Of a stretch of 7,565 nucleotides of DNA, positions 1-5,380 are shown piece by piece. The notes under the pieces were generated by a model. The model saw nothing but the letters and a program-made list of their open reading frames with translations. It was not told the DNA's origin and searched no databases. Source of the DNA: Spirochaetaceae bacterium UBA4077 (lineage in GTDB: Bacteria; Spirochaetota; Spirochaetia; Treponematales; Rectinemataceae); contig DFYR01000064.1 in assembly GCA_002383375.1 (NCBI GenBank), positions 1,974 to 9,538 of the forward strand. The letters run 5' to 3'. The first letter of the stretch is position 1. Every line of letters begins with the position of its first letter. Made by a program: the position numbers and the translations under genes.

Positions 1-450
1 CTGCCCAATCCCGGCCTCAGCGCTTCCATTTCCTACGATATCGATAAGAAGGCTCTAGGCTGGGGAATTTCACTCTCTCTTTCCTATGATGTGCTCAACA
101 AGGGAAAGAGCGCCCTCGAGGCTGAAAAGCGCCGGGAGTACCCGGCAATCTACGAAATCAAGCTCGCCGAAGCCCAGAAAAGCCTTTCTAAGGGATTGAA
201 GGATATTCAAGTGGCAATAAGCAACTTAGAGCTGGACGGGCAGATACAAGCCCTGGACGTGGAAGAAGCCAGGGAAAATGCCGAAAAAGCCCAGGCACTT
301 TACTCGGGAGGTTTCAGCAGCGAGGAAAACTTGGTGATGGCGAGAATCGACCTGTCGGTGGAAGAGACCGCCGCCGAAAAGATCGAATATGATGTTTTAA
401 GCCAGAAAATTGGGCTGATTCGATATTATGCCTCCGCTATTGAATTGTGA
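1..450 (+). CDS. TolC-family outer-membrane efflux protein, C-terminal fragment
   Basis: The reading frame is open from base 1 to a TGA at 448-450, so the gene starts outside the window and only the last 149 residues are visible. The fragment begins with an alternating polar/hydrophobic stretch (SASISYDIDKK then WGISLSLSYDVLNKGKS) that looks like one of the beta-strand hairpins of the TolC/OEP fold. It continues with two long amphipathic helices rich in Ala, Glu and Lys. Between the helices is the segment LYSGGFSSEENLVMARIDL, matching the usual OEP turn pattern (LY-x-x-G-x-x-S-x-x-x-L). TolC-type proteins are trimeric outer-membrane channels that work with RND, ABC or MFS pumps and periplasmic adaptors. 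The partner genes would be expected upstream and are not visible. No intrinsic terminator follows the stop. Family assignment is by pattern recognition. The substrate is unknown. Confidence 0.8.
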   Translation: MPNPGLSASISYDIDKKALGWGISLSLSYDVLNKGKSALEAEKRREYPAIYEIKLAEAQKSLSKGLKDIQVAISNLELDGQIQALDVEEARENAEKAQALYSGGFSSEENLVMARIDLSVEETAAEKIEYDVLSQKIGLIRYYASAIEL

Positions 451-518
451 TCTCTTCCATACAAAAGAGAAGCGCAGGAGACGATTTTCCGCCGAGCTGT
501 CGGAGGTGTAAATCCTAA

Positions 519-553
519 TCGGAAAAAAGATATGAATATTTAGTCGGAAAAAA
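519..553 (+). repeat. Two direct copies of TCGGAAAAAA upstream of the porin promoter
   Basis: The 10-bp word TCGGAAAAAA occurs at 519-528 and again at 544-553, 25 bp apart. Further A-runs lie at 579-583 and 608-614, the last inside the promoter spacer. The A-runs sit about 25-30 bp apart ahead of a strong promoter, so they could bend the DNA or act as an UP-like element. The role is inference; the repeats are seen directly. Confidence 0.5.
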
Positions 554-599
554 CGGAAATCAGCCCTTCTTTGAGGCGAAAAACCGAAAGAATATGTGC

Positions 600-629
600 T
601 TGACATGAAAAAAATGGCCGATATATACT
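600..629 (+). promoter_or_regulatory. Near-consensus sigma70 promoter of the outer-membrane barrel gene
   Basis: A perfect -35 box TTGACA lies at 600-605 and a -10 box TATACT at 624-629, separated by 18 bp. An alternative -10, TATATA at 622-627, would give 16 bp. Transcription would start near 636, leaving a 5' leader of roughly 65 nt before the ATG at 703. The strength fits the strongly biased codon use of the downstream gene and suggests high, constitutive expression. Confidence 0.75.
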
Positions 630-702
630 CTAACAGAACTTAGAAAAGGGGATACCCGAGCCGTCGGCGCGGCCCCCTTCGAATTTGCAAGGAGGACTTC
701 TC

Positions 703-1869
703 ATGAAGAAGCTTATCGTCCTGCTTCTCGCTCTTGCCGCGATCGGCGCCGTCTCTGCGCAGACCCCGGCGCTTACGGCTAATTCCACCCTCAGCTGGGG
801 CGTGGACTTCGACACTGGCTACACCGGATTTAAAAATGCCAGCACCCTCACCTTCAAGGTGCCCTTCGCTTTCACCGGCGCGACCGCCAAGAAAGGCGAC
901 AAGGGCTGGTGGGGAGACATCTCCGTTGCCAATCTCTGGTTCGTCCTCAGCGATGACCAGCTGGCTTTTGGAGCAACACCCACTACTAATGCCGTTACCT
1001 TCACCGATTGGAACGATATAGATTCAGACGGTGTTAGGGATTCCGGCGAGTACGCTACCCTTACCGCTTTCATAACCAACGGCACATGGAAAGTTAGCGT
1101 ATCCAGCAAGAACAGCTTCGATTTCGCCAACGCCGACGCTCTCTACTCTGGCGACGTCGCGGTCGCTCTTGATGCCGACACCGCCGGCACCACCGTTTCC
1201 TATGCTTCCGGAGCCCTGGGCTTTGGCGTAACCGCCGCTTCCAAGGGTGACTGGACTGCCAATGCTTCAAACGAGTATGCCTTCGGAACCAACCTGAGCT
1301 ACAAGGTCAGCGATGCCCTCACTGTGACAGGCGCCGCCGCCTATGACGTTCTGGATGCCGACAAGGAACTCGGATTCACCGCCGGCGTTAAGTACTCCGC
1401 TGCCCCCCTCGTCGTCGCCCTCAATAGTGACATCTTAGTCCTCGGCGGATTCGACGCCGATGCCCTCCTCGAAGTCGACTACGCCGTGATGGAAGGCCTC
1501 GATGCCTTCGCCGATGCCTACTACAGCACTGGAGATGACGATCTCGAAGCCGATGTCGGCTTTGACTACGCCGTCGACCCCGTCGAAGCTGGCGTCTGGT
1601 TCGGAATCGACAATCCCCTCACCGGTATCGCCTATGACTTCGGAGTCTATGCCGGCTACACCTACACCGTCGCCGATGCTACCACTCTGTACGTCTACGC
1701 TGAATACACCAATGACTTCACTGGCAAGGGTTCGCTCGTTCCCTATGTCCAGCTTAAGAACACCTCCATCGCCAACACCACCCTTACCCTCACCTATAAT
1801 GATGGTGATGTGGACCTTCTCGCCGGCAACTTCGGCACCCTCGTCGCCGCCGCCAAGGTCAGCCTCTAA
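703..1869 (+). CDS. Secreted outer-membrane beta-barrel (porin-like) protein
   Basis: This 388-residue protein starts at the ATG at 703. The Shine-Dalgarno sequence AAGGAGG at 689-695 sits 7 nt before it; an in-frame TTG at 685 would place that sequence inside the gene, so the ATG is chosen. Residues 1-19 form a classic signal peptide (MKK, a Leu/Ala core, then AVSA), with likely cleavage before Gln20. The rest is alternating polar/hydrophobic strands rich in Gly, Ala, Tyr, Thr and Asp (for example YDFGVYAGYTYTVADATTLYVYAEY), as in transmembrane beta-barrels. The chain ends in KVSL, without the terminal Phe or Trp common in proteobacterial porins. Residues 105-116 contain DIDSDGVRDSGE, resembling a calcium-binding loop. 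Codon choice is dominated by GCC, CTC, GTC and TAC, except around residues 90-112. With a strong promoter and a strong terminator it is a single-gene unit, probably an abundant surface protein. Its channel function is inferred and no named family is claimed. Confidence 0.8.
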   Translation: MKKLIVLLLALAAIGAVSAQTPALTANSTLSWGVDFDTGYTGFKNASTLTFKVPFAFTGATAKKGDKGWWGDISVANLWFVLSDDQLAFGATPTTNAVTFTDWNDIDSDGVRDSGEYATLTAFITNGTWKVSVSSKNSFDFANADALYSGDVAVALDADTAGTTVSYASGALGFGVTAASKGDWTANASNEYAFGTNLSYKVSDALTVTGAAAYDVLDADKELGFTAGVKYSAAPLVVALNSDILVLGGFDADALLEVDYAVMEGLDAFADAYYSTGDDDLEADVGFDYAVDPVEAGVWFGIDNPLTGIAYDFGVYAGYTYTVADATTLYVYAEYTNDFTGKGSLVPYVQLKNTSIANTTLTLTYNDGDVDLLAGNFGTLVAAAKVSL

Positions 1870-1900
1870 TCTGATCTAGGACTTAGCGAGAGTTTTTATA

Positions 1901-1929
1901 GGCCGCCCCGTCGGGGCGGCCTTTTTTTT
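1901..1929 (+). terminator. Intrinsic (Rho-independent) terminator of the barrel gene
   Basis: A perfect 9-bp GC-rich stem, GGCCGCCCC at 1901-1909 pairing with GGGGCGGCC at 1913-1921, encloses a 3-nt loop (GTC). It is followed directly by eight T residues at 1922-1929. It lies 31 nt after the TAA of the barrel gene and should isolate that gene from ptsN. Confidence 0.95.
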
Positions 1930-1956
1930 GGCTGGGTTATCGTTTAAAGTGAATAA

Positions 1957-1991
1957 AAGGCTTTTCTGAGGATTTGTGAAAAAGGAGCCTT
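1957..1991 (+). promoter_or_regulatory. Possible hairpin masking the ptsN ribosome binding site
   Basis: AAGGCT at 1957-1962 can pair with AGCCTT at 1986-1991. The stem extends through U1963-G1985 and U1964-G1984 wobbles and U1965-A1983, giving 9 continuous pairs around a 17-nt loop. Most of the ptsN Shine-Dalgarno sequence (AAAGGAG, 1981-1987) lies in the 3' arm. If it forms, the stem would limit ribosome access. It has no T-tract, so it is not a terminator. The pairing is seen directly; a regulatory role is inference. Confidence 0.35.
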
Positions 1992-1997
1992 AAGGGT

Positions 1998-2471
1998 ATG
2001 GAACCATTCTTGACCTTGTCGATCATGCTCGAGCGGGGAGACGTATACTTCAATATACGGGGTTCAAGCAGCCCAGAAGTTATTAGTTCTTTGGTCAAGG
2101 TGCTCCGTCCGATCAAATGCATCGACAAGGAAGCATTGCTCAAAAGCCTTGTGGAGCGAGAAGAGCTTGGCTCTACGGCGATAGGCTCAGGCTATGCCAT
2201 TCCCCATCCGCGCAAGTTCTGCTACCAGGACAAAGAATCCGCTTGCCTCGCCATCGCGTACCTGGACCAGCCCGTCGAATGGAGCGCGTTGGATGGCAAA
2301 CCTGTAAATTGTCTATTCTTAGTGCTATCCGCTGATACGAAGGACCATTTGGTGACCCTTTCCGAGCTGGCGAGACTTGCAGAGCTGCCCGAGTTTTCCC
2401 GTTTTATTGCAAAAAAGCCGTCCAAGCAGGATGTACTAGAATTCCTGGCCAATCCTGTTATTCAGCAGTAA
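1998..2471 (+). CDS. ptsN: PtsN-like PTS EIIA (nitrogen-regulatory/fructose-type IIA domain)
   Basis: This 157-residue, single-domain protein matches the PTS EIIA-2 fold of the fructose/mannitol/PtsN family, and its length equals that of typical PtsN proteins. The motif EELGSTAIGSGYAIPHPR spans residues 55-72, with His70 as the expected phosphorylated histidine. The second conserved histidine is His117 in TKDHLVTLSELARL. The usual active-site ending is IPHGK or similar; here it is IPHPR. PtsN accepts phosphate from an EI/NPr relay and acts as a cytoplasmic regulator rather than a sugar transporter, and no membrane IIB/IIC domains are nearby. The ATG at 1998 is preceded by AAAGGAG at 1981-1987 with 10 nt spacing. 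The gene follows a strong terminator, so it should have its own promoter, but I cannot point to a good one. Its stop codon is 5 bp from that of the convergent rlmE. A sugar-specific IIA is possible but less likely. Confidence 0.85.
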   Translation: MEPFLTLSIMLERGDVYFNIRGSSSPEVISSLVKVLRPIKCIDKEALLKSLVEREELGSTAIGSGYAIPHPRKFCYQDKESACLAIAYLDQPVEWSALDGKPVNCLFLVLSADTKDHLVTLSELARLAELPEFSRFIAKKPSKQDVLEFLANPVIQQ

Positions 2472-2476
2472 TCTAA

Positions 2477-3106
2477 TTATTTCGCCTGATAGCCCATGGC
2501 GACCAAATACGTCTCGAAGGATTGAGCCCTGCATGCCTCGGGCTTATATGCCCTGGCTTGAGAGAAATGGGTCTTGAGCTGGCTAATCAGGCGCTTTTCC
2601 TCGCCAGACTGGAATATTTTCATGACCAGGGAGCCGCCCGGGGCCAAGACGTGGAGGGCGAGGTCCATCACGGACTCGACGAGTTCCTCGGACCGGGCCT
2701 GGTCCACGAGCCTGTTGCCCGTGGTGGACGGGGCGGCATCGGAGACAACCAGGGAGTAGGGGCCGGCTTCCCGGAGCCGGGCGCGGATCTCCTCGTCCAG
2801 GATAGAACCTTTTATAAAGCTGAAGTTTGGGTCTGACGGCGAGATGCCCAGGTCCTGGATATCCACGGCGACAAGGAAGCCGCGCCCGGCGAGCTTGCGA
2901 AGGAGCCAAAGGCTCCACGAACCGGGGGCGGCCCCGATGTCGAGGATCTTCGGTCCTGCCTTTCCTGCTGTCTGATCCTGTGATCCTGTCGTTTTTATCA
3001 AACCGAACTTTGCGACGATCTCTTCCAGCTTATAGACACTCCGGGCAGGGTAGCCTTCCTTCTTGGCTTTGAGGGTCCAGAAGTCGGGCTTTTCGTAGCC
3101 GGCCAT
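2477..3106 (-). CDS. rlmE: 23S rRNA (uridine-2'-O)-methyltransferase RlmE (FtsJ/RrmJ)
   Basis: RlmE methylates the 2'-OH of U2552 (E. coli numbering) in the A-loop of 23S rRNA, using S-adenosylmethionine, late in large-subunit assembly. The 209-residue product shows the RrmJ layout: an N-terminal KKEGYPARSVYKL segment, the SAM-binding motif ILDIGAAPGSWS at residues 54-65, VVSDAAPSTTG at 120-130, LAPGGSLVMKIFQ at 154-166 and SFETYLVAMG at 196-205. The K-D-K-E catalytic set is complete: Lys26, Asp123, Lys163 and Glu198. I chose the ATG at 3106 because GAGGGA (3118-3113) lies 6 nt upstream and the family similarity begins there. The frame stays open to 3193, but that 29-residue extension is Arg/Gly/Pro-rich and unlike the family. 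About 10 extra residues (39-51) precede the SAM motif compared with E. coli RlmE. It lies downstream of htpG on the same strand and may be co-transcribed with it. Confidence 0.93.
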   Translation of the reverse strand: MAGYEKPDFWTLKAKKEGYPARSVYKLEEIVAKFGLIKTTGSQDQTAGKAGPKILDIGAAPGSWSLWLLRKLAGRGFLVAVDIQDLGISPSDPNFSFIKGSILDEEIRARLREAGPYSLVVSDAAPSTTGNRLVDQARSEELVESVMDLALHVLAPGGSLVMKIFQSGEEKRLISQLKTHFSQARAYKPEACRAQSFETYLVAMGYQAK

Positions 3107-3135
3107 CAAGCTTCCCTCGGGGGGCGCGGCGCGGG

Positions 3136-3237
3136 GCACGCTACAATGCACCAGGCACCCAGCGCCGCCGTGGCGTCTTGCGCCAAGGCGCACGCTAGGA
3201 GCGATCGCGTTACAATGCGTGCCACACCGCGCCGCCG
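3136..3237. repeat. GC-rich repeated motifs in the rlmE-htpG spacer
   Basis: The 154-bp spacer is markedly richer in G and C than the genes beside it. It contains two copies of a composite motif, TACAATGC followed 10-12 nt later by GCGCCGCCG (3142-3170 and 3211-3237). GCACGCTA is also repeated (3136-3143 and 3190-3197). An inverted pair, GCACGC at 3190-3195 and GCGTGC at 3217-3222, flanks the palindrome GCGATCGC (3201-3208), and a small dyad TGCGCC-AA-GGCGCA lies at 3179-3192. There is no T-tract, so no terminator is called. It may be a decayed dispersed repeat or an mRNA-processing structure between htpG and rlmE. The repeats are seen; their role is unknown. Confidence 0.5.
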
Positions 3238-3260
3238 CTCGGTCACCACACAGTCAATCG

Positions 3261-5156
3261 TCATTTCGCCAGCTGCCGGTTCAGGCGCTGGATGAAGTCC
3301 GCTGGCTTCACGAACTTTTGCCCCTCGGCCAGCAGGGCTTGGTCCAGTAAAATGTGGGCAATATCCTCGGCGTCCTGGTCGAGAGTTTCGTCCTTCGTCT
3401 CGGCGCCGCGCTTGGCCTCCAGATCGGCCAGCTTCTTCACCAGCGCGTGACCGGGATTGAGTTCAAGTATAGGTGTCGGCTCGGGCATCTCGGTGTTGGA
3501 AATGCGCATCATAAGCTCTCGGTACTGGAGCGTTGGATCGTCCTTGTCCATGACCACGCAGGAAGGACTCTTGGACAGGCGCTTAGAGAGCCGCACATCC
3601 TTGACCCTGTCGCCCAGGATCCGCTTGGCTGCTTCCACCGCTTTCTTGCCGCCTTCTTCGTCCCCAGTGCCAGCGGCCGTATCCTTGCCCAGGTCCTCGT
3701 CGGCATCGGAATGATTGACGCTCTTGAAATTCATTCCCTCGTACTGACCAAGGCTGGCGAATACCAGTTCGTCGATTTCGTCCGAGCCGATCAGCACTTC
3801 CAGGCCCCGCGCCGCGAAGGCTTCCAGCAGGGGGCTGGCCCGCAGGCGCTCTTCGCTGTTGCCGGTGATGTAGTAGATAGTCTTTCTGTCCCCCGCCCGG
3901 TTCTTGTAATCCTCCAGGCTTGTCCAACCCTCGGCACCCGTGCTCTTGTAGCGCACCAAGCCCAGCAGAGTCTTCTGGTTCTGCCAGTCCGAAGCCAGAC
4001 CTTCCTTGATCTGGGTGTTGAAAAGCTCGGTGAACTTCGCGAATTTTTCCGGATTATTCTTGGCCAGGGATTCGAGTTCGGAGAAGATTTTCTTCAGGGA
4101 GGCCTGCTGAATAGTGGTCATCACCCGGTTCTGCTGAAGGATCTCCCGGCTCACATTGAGCGGCAGATCGTCGGAATCGATGACGCCCCGCACGAAACGG
4201 AAATACTGGGGCAGGACATTCGCTTCCTTGTCCGTGATGAAAACCCGTTTGATGTAGAGCTTCACCCCCTGCTGGGCCAGGGGATAGTAAATGTCCCCCG
4301 GAACCTTCGAGGGCACATAGAAGAGGGAATTGTATTCGATGGTTCCCTCGGCCTTGGTGTGGATCCAGAACAGAGGCTCTTCGTCCTCGGCAGCGAAGGA
4401 TTTGTAAAAATCGATATAGTCCTTGTCCTGCAATTCGTTCTTGGGGCGCCTCCAGAGGGCGCTGGCCGTATTTATCTGCTCGTCCTTGAACTCCCGGCCT
4501 TTTTCCTTGCCCTTATCGTCATATTTTGGCTCCTGGGAGATCAGATGTATGGGATAGGCGATGTGATTGGAATACTTGCGCAACAGGCTGTCCAGGGACC
4601 AGCGGGATAGGTACTCTTCGCCCTCGCTGTTCACAAAAATCTTAACATCCGTGCCAAAACCTTCCCGAATCGATGCGTCAATGCTGAACTCGCCCTTGCC
4701 CGTGCTGGACCAGCAATAGGCCTTGTCCGTCCCGGCCTTACGGCTTATCACTTCCACCTTGTCGGCGATCATGAATACCGAATAGAACCCCACACCGAAC
4801 TGGCCGATGAGGTTGGAATTCTTGCGATCAGAATCGGAGAGTTTTTCCAAAAAGCTCTTGGTACCCGAGCGGGCAATGGTTCCCAGGTTTTCAGCCAGCT
4901 CCTCCTCGTTCATGCCCACCCCATTGTCCGAGACGACAATGGTCTTGGCCTTGTCATCTACATACACACTGATCTTGGGCTCCAGGTTGATCGCCTTATA
5001 AGCGTCGTCAGAGATGGACAGGTAGCGGAGCTTATCGATGGCGTCCGATGCATTGGAAACTAGCTCCCGCAGGAAGATTTCCTTTTGGGAATACAGCGAA
5101 TGGGTGATGAGCTCCAGCAACTGGCTCACTTCGGTCTTGAAAGCATAGGTCGACAT
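3261..5156 (-). CDS. htpG: Hsp90-family molecular chaperone HtpG
   Basis: HtpG is the bacterial Hsp90, a cytoplasmic ATP-dependent dimeric chaperone. The 631-residue product is the normal family length and appears intact. The N-terminal GHKL ATPase domain carries FLRELVSNASDAIDKLRY (residues 28-45, with Glu31 as the expected general base and Asn35 for Mg-ATP), DNGVGM at 77-82 (Asp77 contacts adenine), GTIARSGT at 92-99, and the GQFGVGFYSVFM lid region at 118-129. The middle domain includes LYIKRVFITD (300-309) and LPLNVSREILQQ (331-342), whose Arg337 corresponds to the ATP-contacting arginine. The C-terminal part holds the dimerisation region, and there is no EEVD tail, as expected for bacteria. 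The ATG at 5154-5156 is preceded by a short GAGG about 7 nt upstream. The gene diverges from the M23 gene across a 224-bp repeat-containing region. No CIRCE-type heat-shock operator was seen. Confidence 0.98.
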   Translation of the reverse strand: MSTYAFKTEVSQLLELITHSLYSQKEIFLRELVSNASDAIDKLRYLSISDDAYKAINLEPKISVYVDDKAKTIVVSDNGVGMNEEELAENLGTIARSGTKSFLEKLSDSDRKNSNLIGQFGVGFYSVFMIADKVEVISRKAGTDKAYCWSSTGKGEFSIDASIREGFGTDVKIFVNSEGEEYLSRWSLDSLLRKYSNHIAYPIHLISQEPKYDDKGKEKGREFKDEQINTASALWRRPKNELQDKDYIDFYKSFAAEDEEPLFWIHTKAEGTIEYNSLFYVPSKVPGDIYYPLAQQGVKLYIKRVFITDKEANVLPQYFRFVRGVIDSDDLPLNVSREILQQNRVMTTIQQASLKKIFSELESLAKNNPEKFAKFTELFNTQIKEGLASDWQNQKTLLGLVRYKSTGAEGWTSLEDYKNRAGDRKTIYYITGNSEERLRASPLLEAFAARGLEVLIGSDEIDELVFASLGQYEGMNFKSVNHSDADEDLGKDTAAGTGDEEGGKKAVEAAKRILGDRVKDVRLSKRLSKSPSCVVMDKDDPTLQYRELMMRISNTEMPEPTPILELNPGHALVKKLADLEAKRGAETKDETLDQDAEDIAHILLDQALLAEGQKFVKPADFIQRLNRQLAK

Positions 5157-5197
5157 ATGAATACCTCGTCTCTATTGGTTTGGATGTGGAGTGAATA

Positions 5198-5242
5198 GTG
5201 AAAATGTACTAAATTTTTCCCTGTTGATAAAGGTATTTTCAC
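5198..5242. repeat. Inverted repeat GTGAAAAT/ATTTTCAC flanking the htpG promoter
   Basis: GTGAAAAT at 5198-5205 and its exact complement ATTTTCAC at 5235-5242 are separated by 29 bp. One arm overlaps the proposed htpG -10 box and the other lies just upstream of its -35 box, an arrangement typical of operators. The repeat is seen directly. The operator reading depends on the weak promoter call. Confidence 0.4.
5203..5230 (-). promoter_or_regulatory. Candidate htpG promoter
   Basis: On the minus strand, TTATCA (5230-5225) and TACATT (5208-5203), 16 bp apart, match four of six consensus bases each. Transcription would start near 5196, giving a leader of about 40 nt. The match is weak. It is listed because it is the best candidate and sits inside the inverted repeat. 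Confidence 0.35.
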
Positions 5243-5319
5243 GATTAACCTTCCTATTGGTCTGGATTAAGGATTTGGGATCTGCTTCGTTGAAGAAATC
5301 TTCGTCCCCTTGCATACCT

Positions 5320-5349
5320 TTGACAGGATCGCGAACCCGATGCTACAAC
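5320..5349 (+). promoter_or_regulatory. Sigma70 promoter of the M23-bactofilin operon
   Basis: A perfect -35 box TTGACA lies at 5320-5325 and a -10 box TACAAC at 5344-5349, with an 18-bp spacer. A TGC immediately before the -10 (5341-5343) makes it an extended -10. Transcription would start near 5355, leaving a short leader of roughly 25 nt that contains the ribosome binding site at 5368-5374. Confidence 0.65.
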
Positions 5350-5380
5350 AAGGTTCGAGGAACTAAGAAAGGAGCAACCT

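Larger units (their letters stand above)
5172..5267. repeat. Direct repeat CTATTGGTyTGGAT in the htpG/M23 divergent region
   Basis: The 14-bp sequences at 5172-5185 (CTATTGGTTTGGAT) and 5254-5267 (CTATTGGTCTGGAT) differ at one base. They lie 82 bp apart, start to start. One copy is in the htpG leader just upstream of its ribosome binding site; the other is behind the proposed htpG promoter and about 50 bp upstream of the M23 -35 box. They could be paired binding sites for a regulator. Function is inference. Confidence 0.5.

Noticed and set aside
451..470. TCTCTT/AAGAGA inverted repeat right after the TolC-like stop, as a terminator
   Set aside because: The stem has only 6 AT-rich pairs with an 8-nt loop and no T-tract, too weak for an intrinsic terminator.
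1502..1879. 125-codon plus-strand frame inside the barrel gene
   Set aside because: It is the +1 shadow of a GCC/CTC-rich gene. The product is a Pro/Ser/Thr/Met-rich artefact with no ribosome binding site.
1928..1957. TTGGCT with an AATAAA-like -10 as a ptsN promoter
   Set aside because: The -35 overlaps the terminator T-tract and the -10 match is poor, so it was not called as a feature.
3107..3193. 29-residue N-terminal extension of RlmE
   Set aside because: The ATG at 3106 has a good Shine-Dalgarno sequence and matches the family start. The extension is GC-rich spacer translated by chance.
3201..3208. GCGATCGC octamer as a cyanobacterial HIP1 element
   Set aside because: A single copy in a GC-rich spacer is expected by chance, and nothing else suggests a cyanobacterium.
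3354..4610. Long 418-codon plus-strand open frame opposite htpG
   Set aside because: It lies wholly antisense to an intact, unmistakable htpG. Its translation shows no domain, and long antisense frames are common opposite codon-biased genes.
5157..5380. CIRCE (HrcA) heat-shock operator upstream of htpG
   Set aside because: No TTAGCACTC-N9-GAGTGCTAA or close variant is present. The dyad seen is a different sequence.
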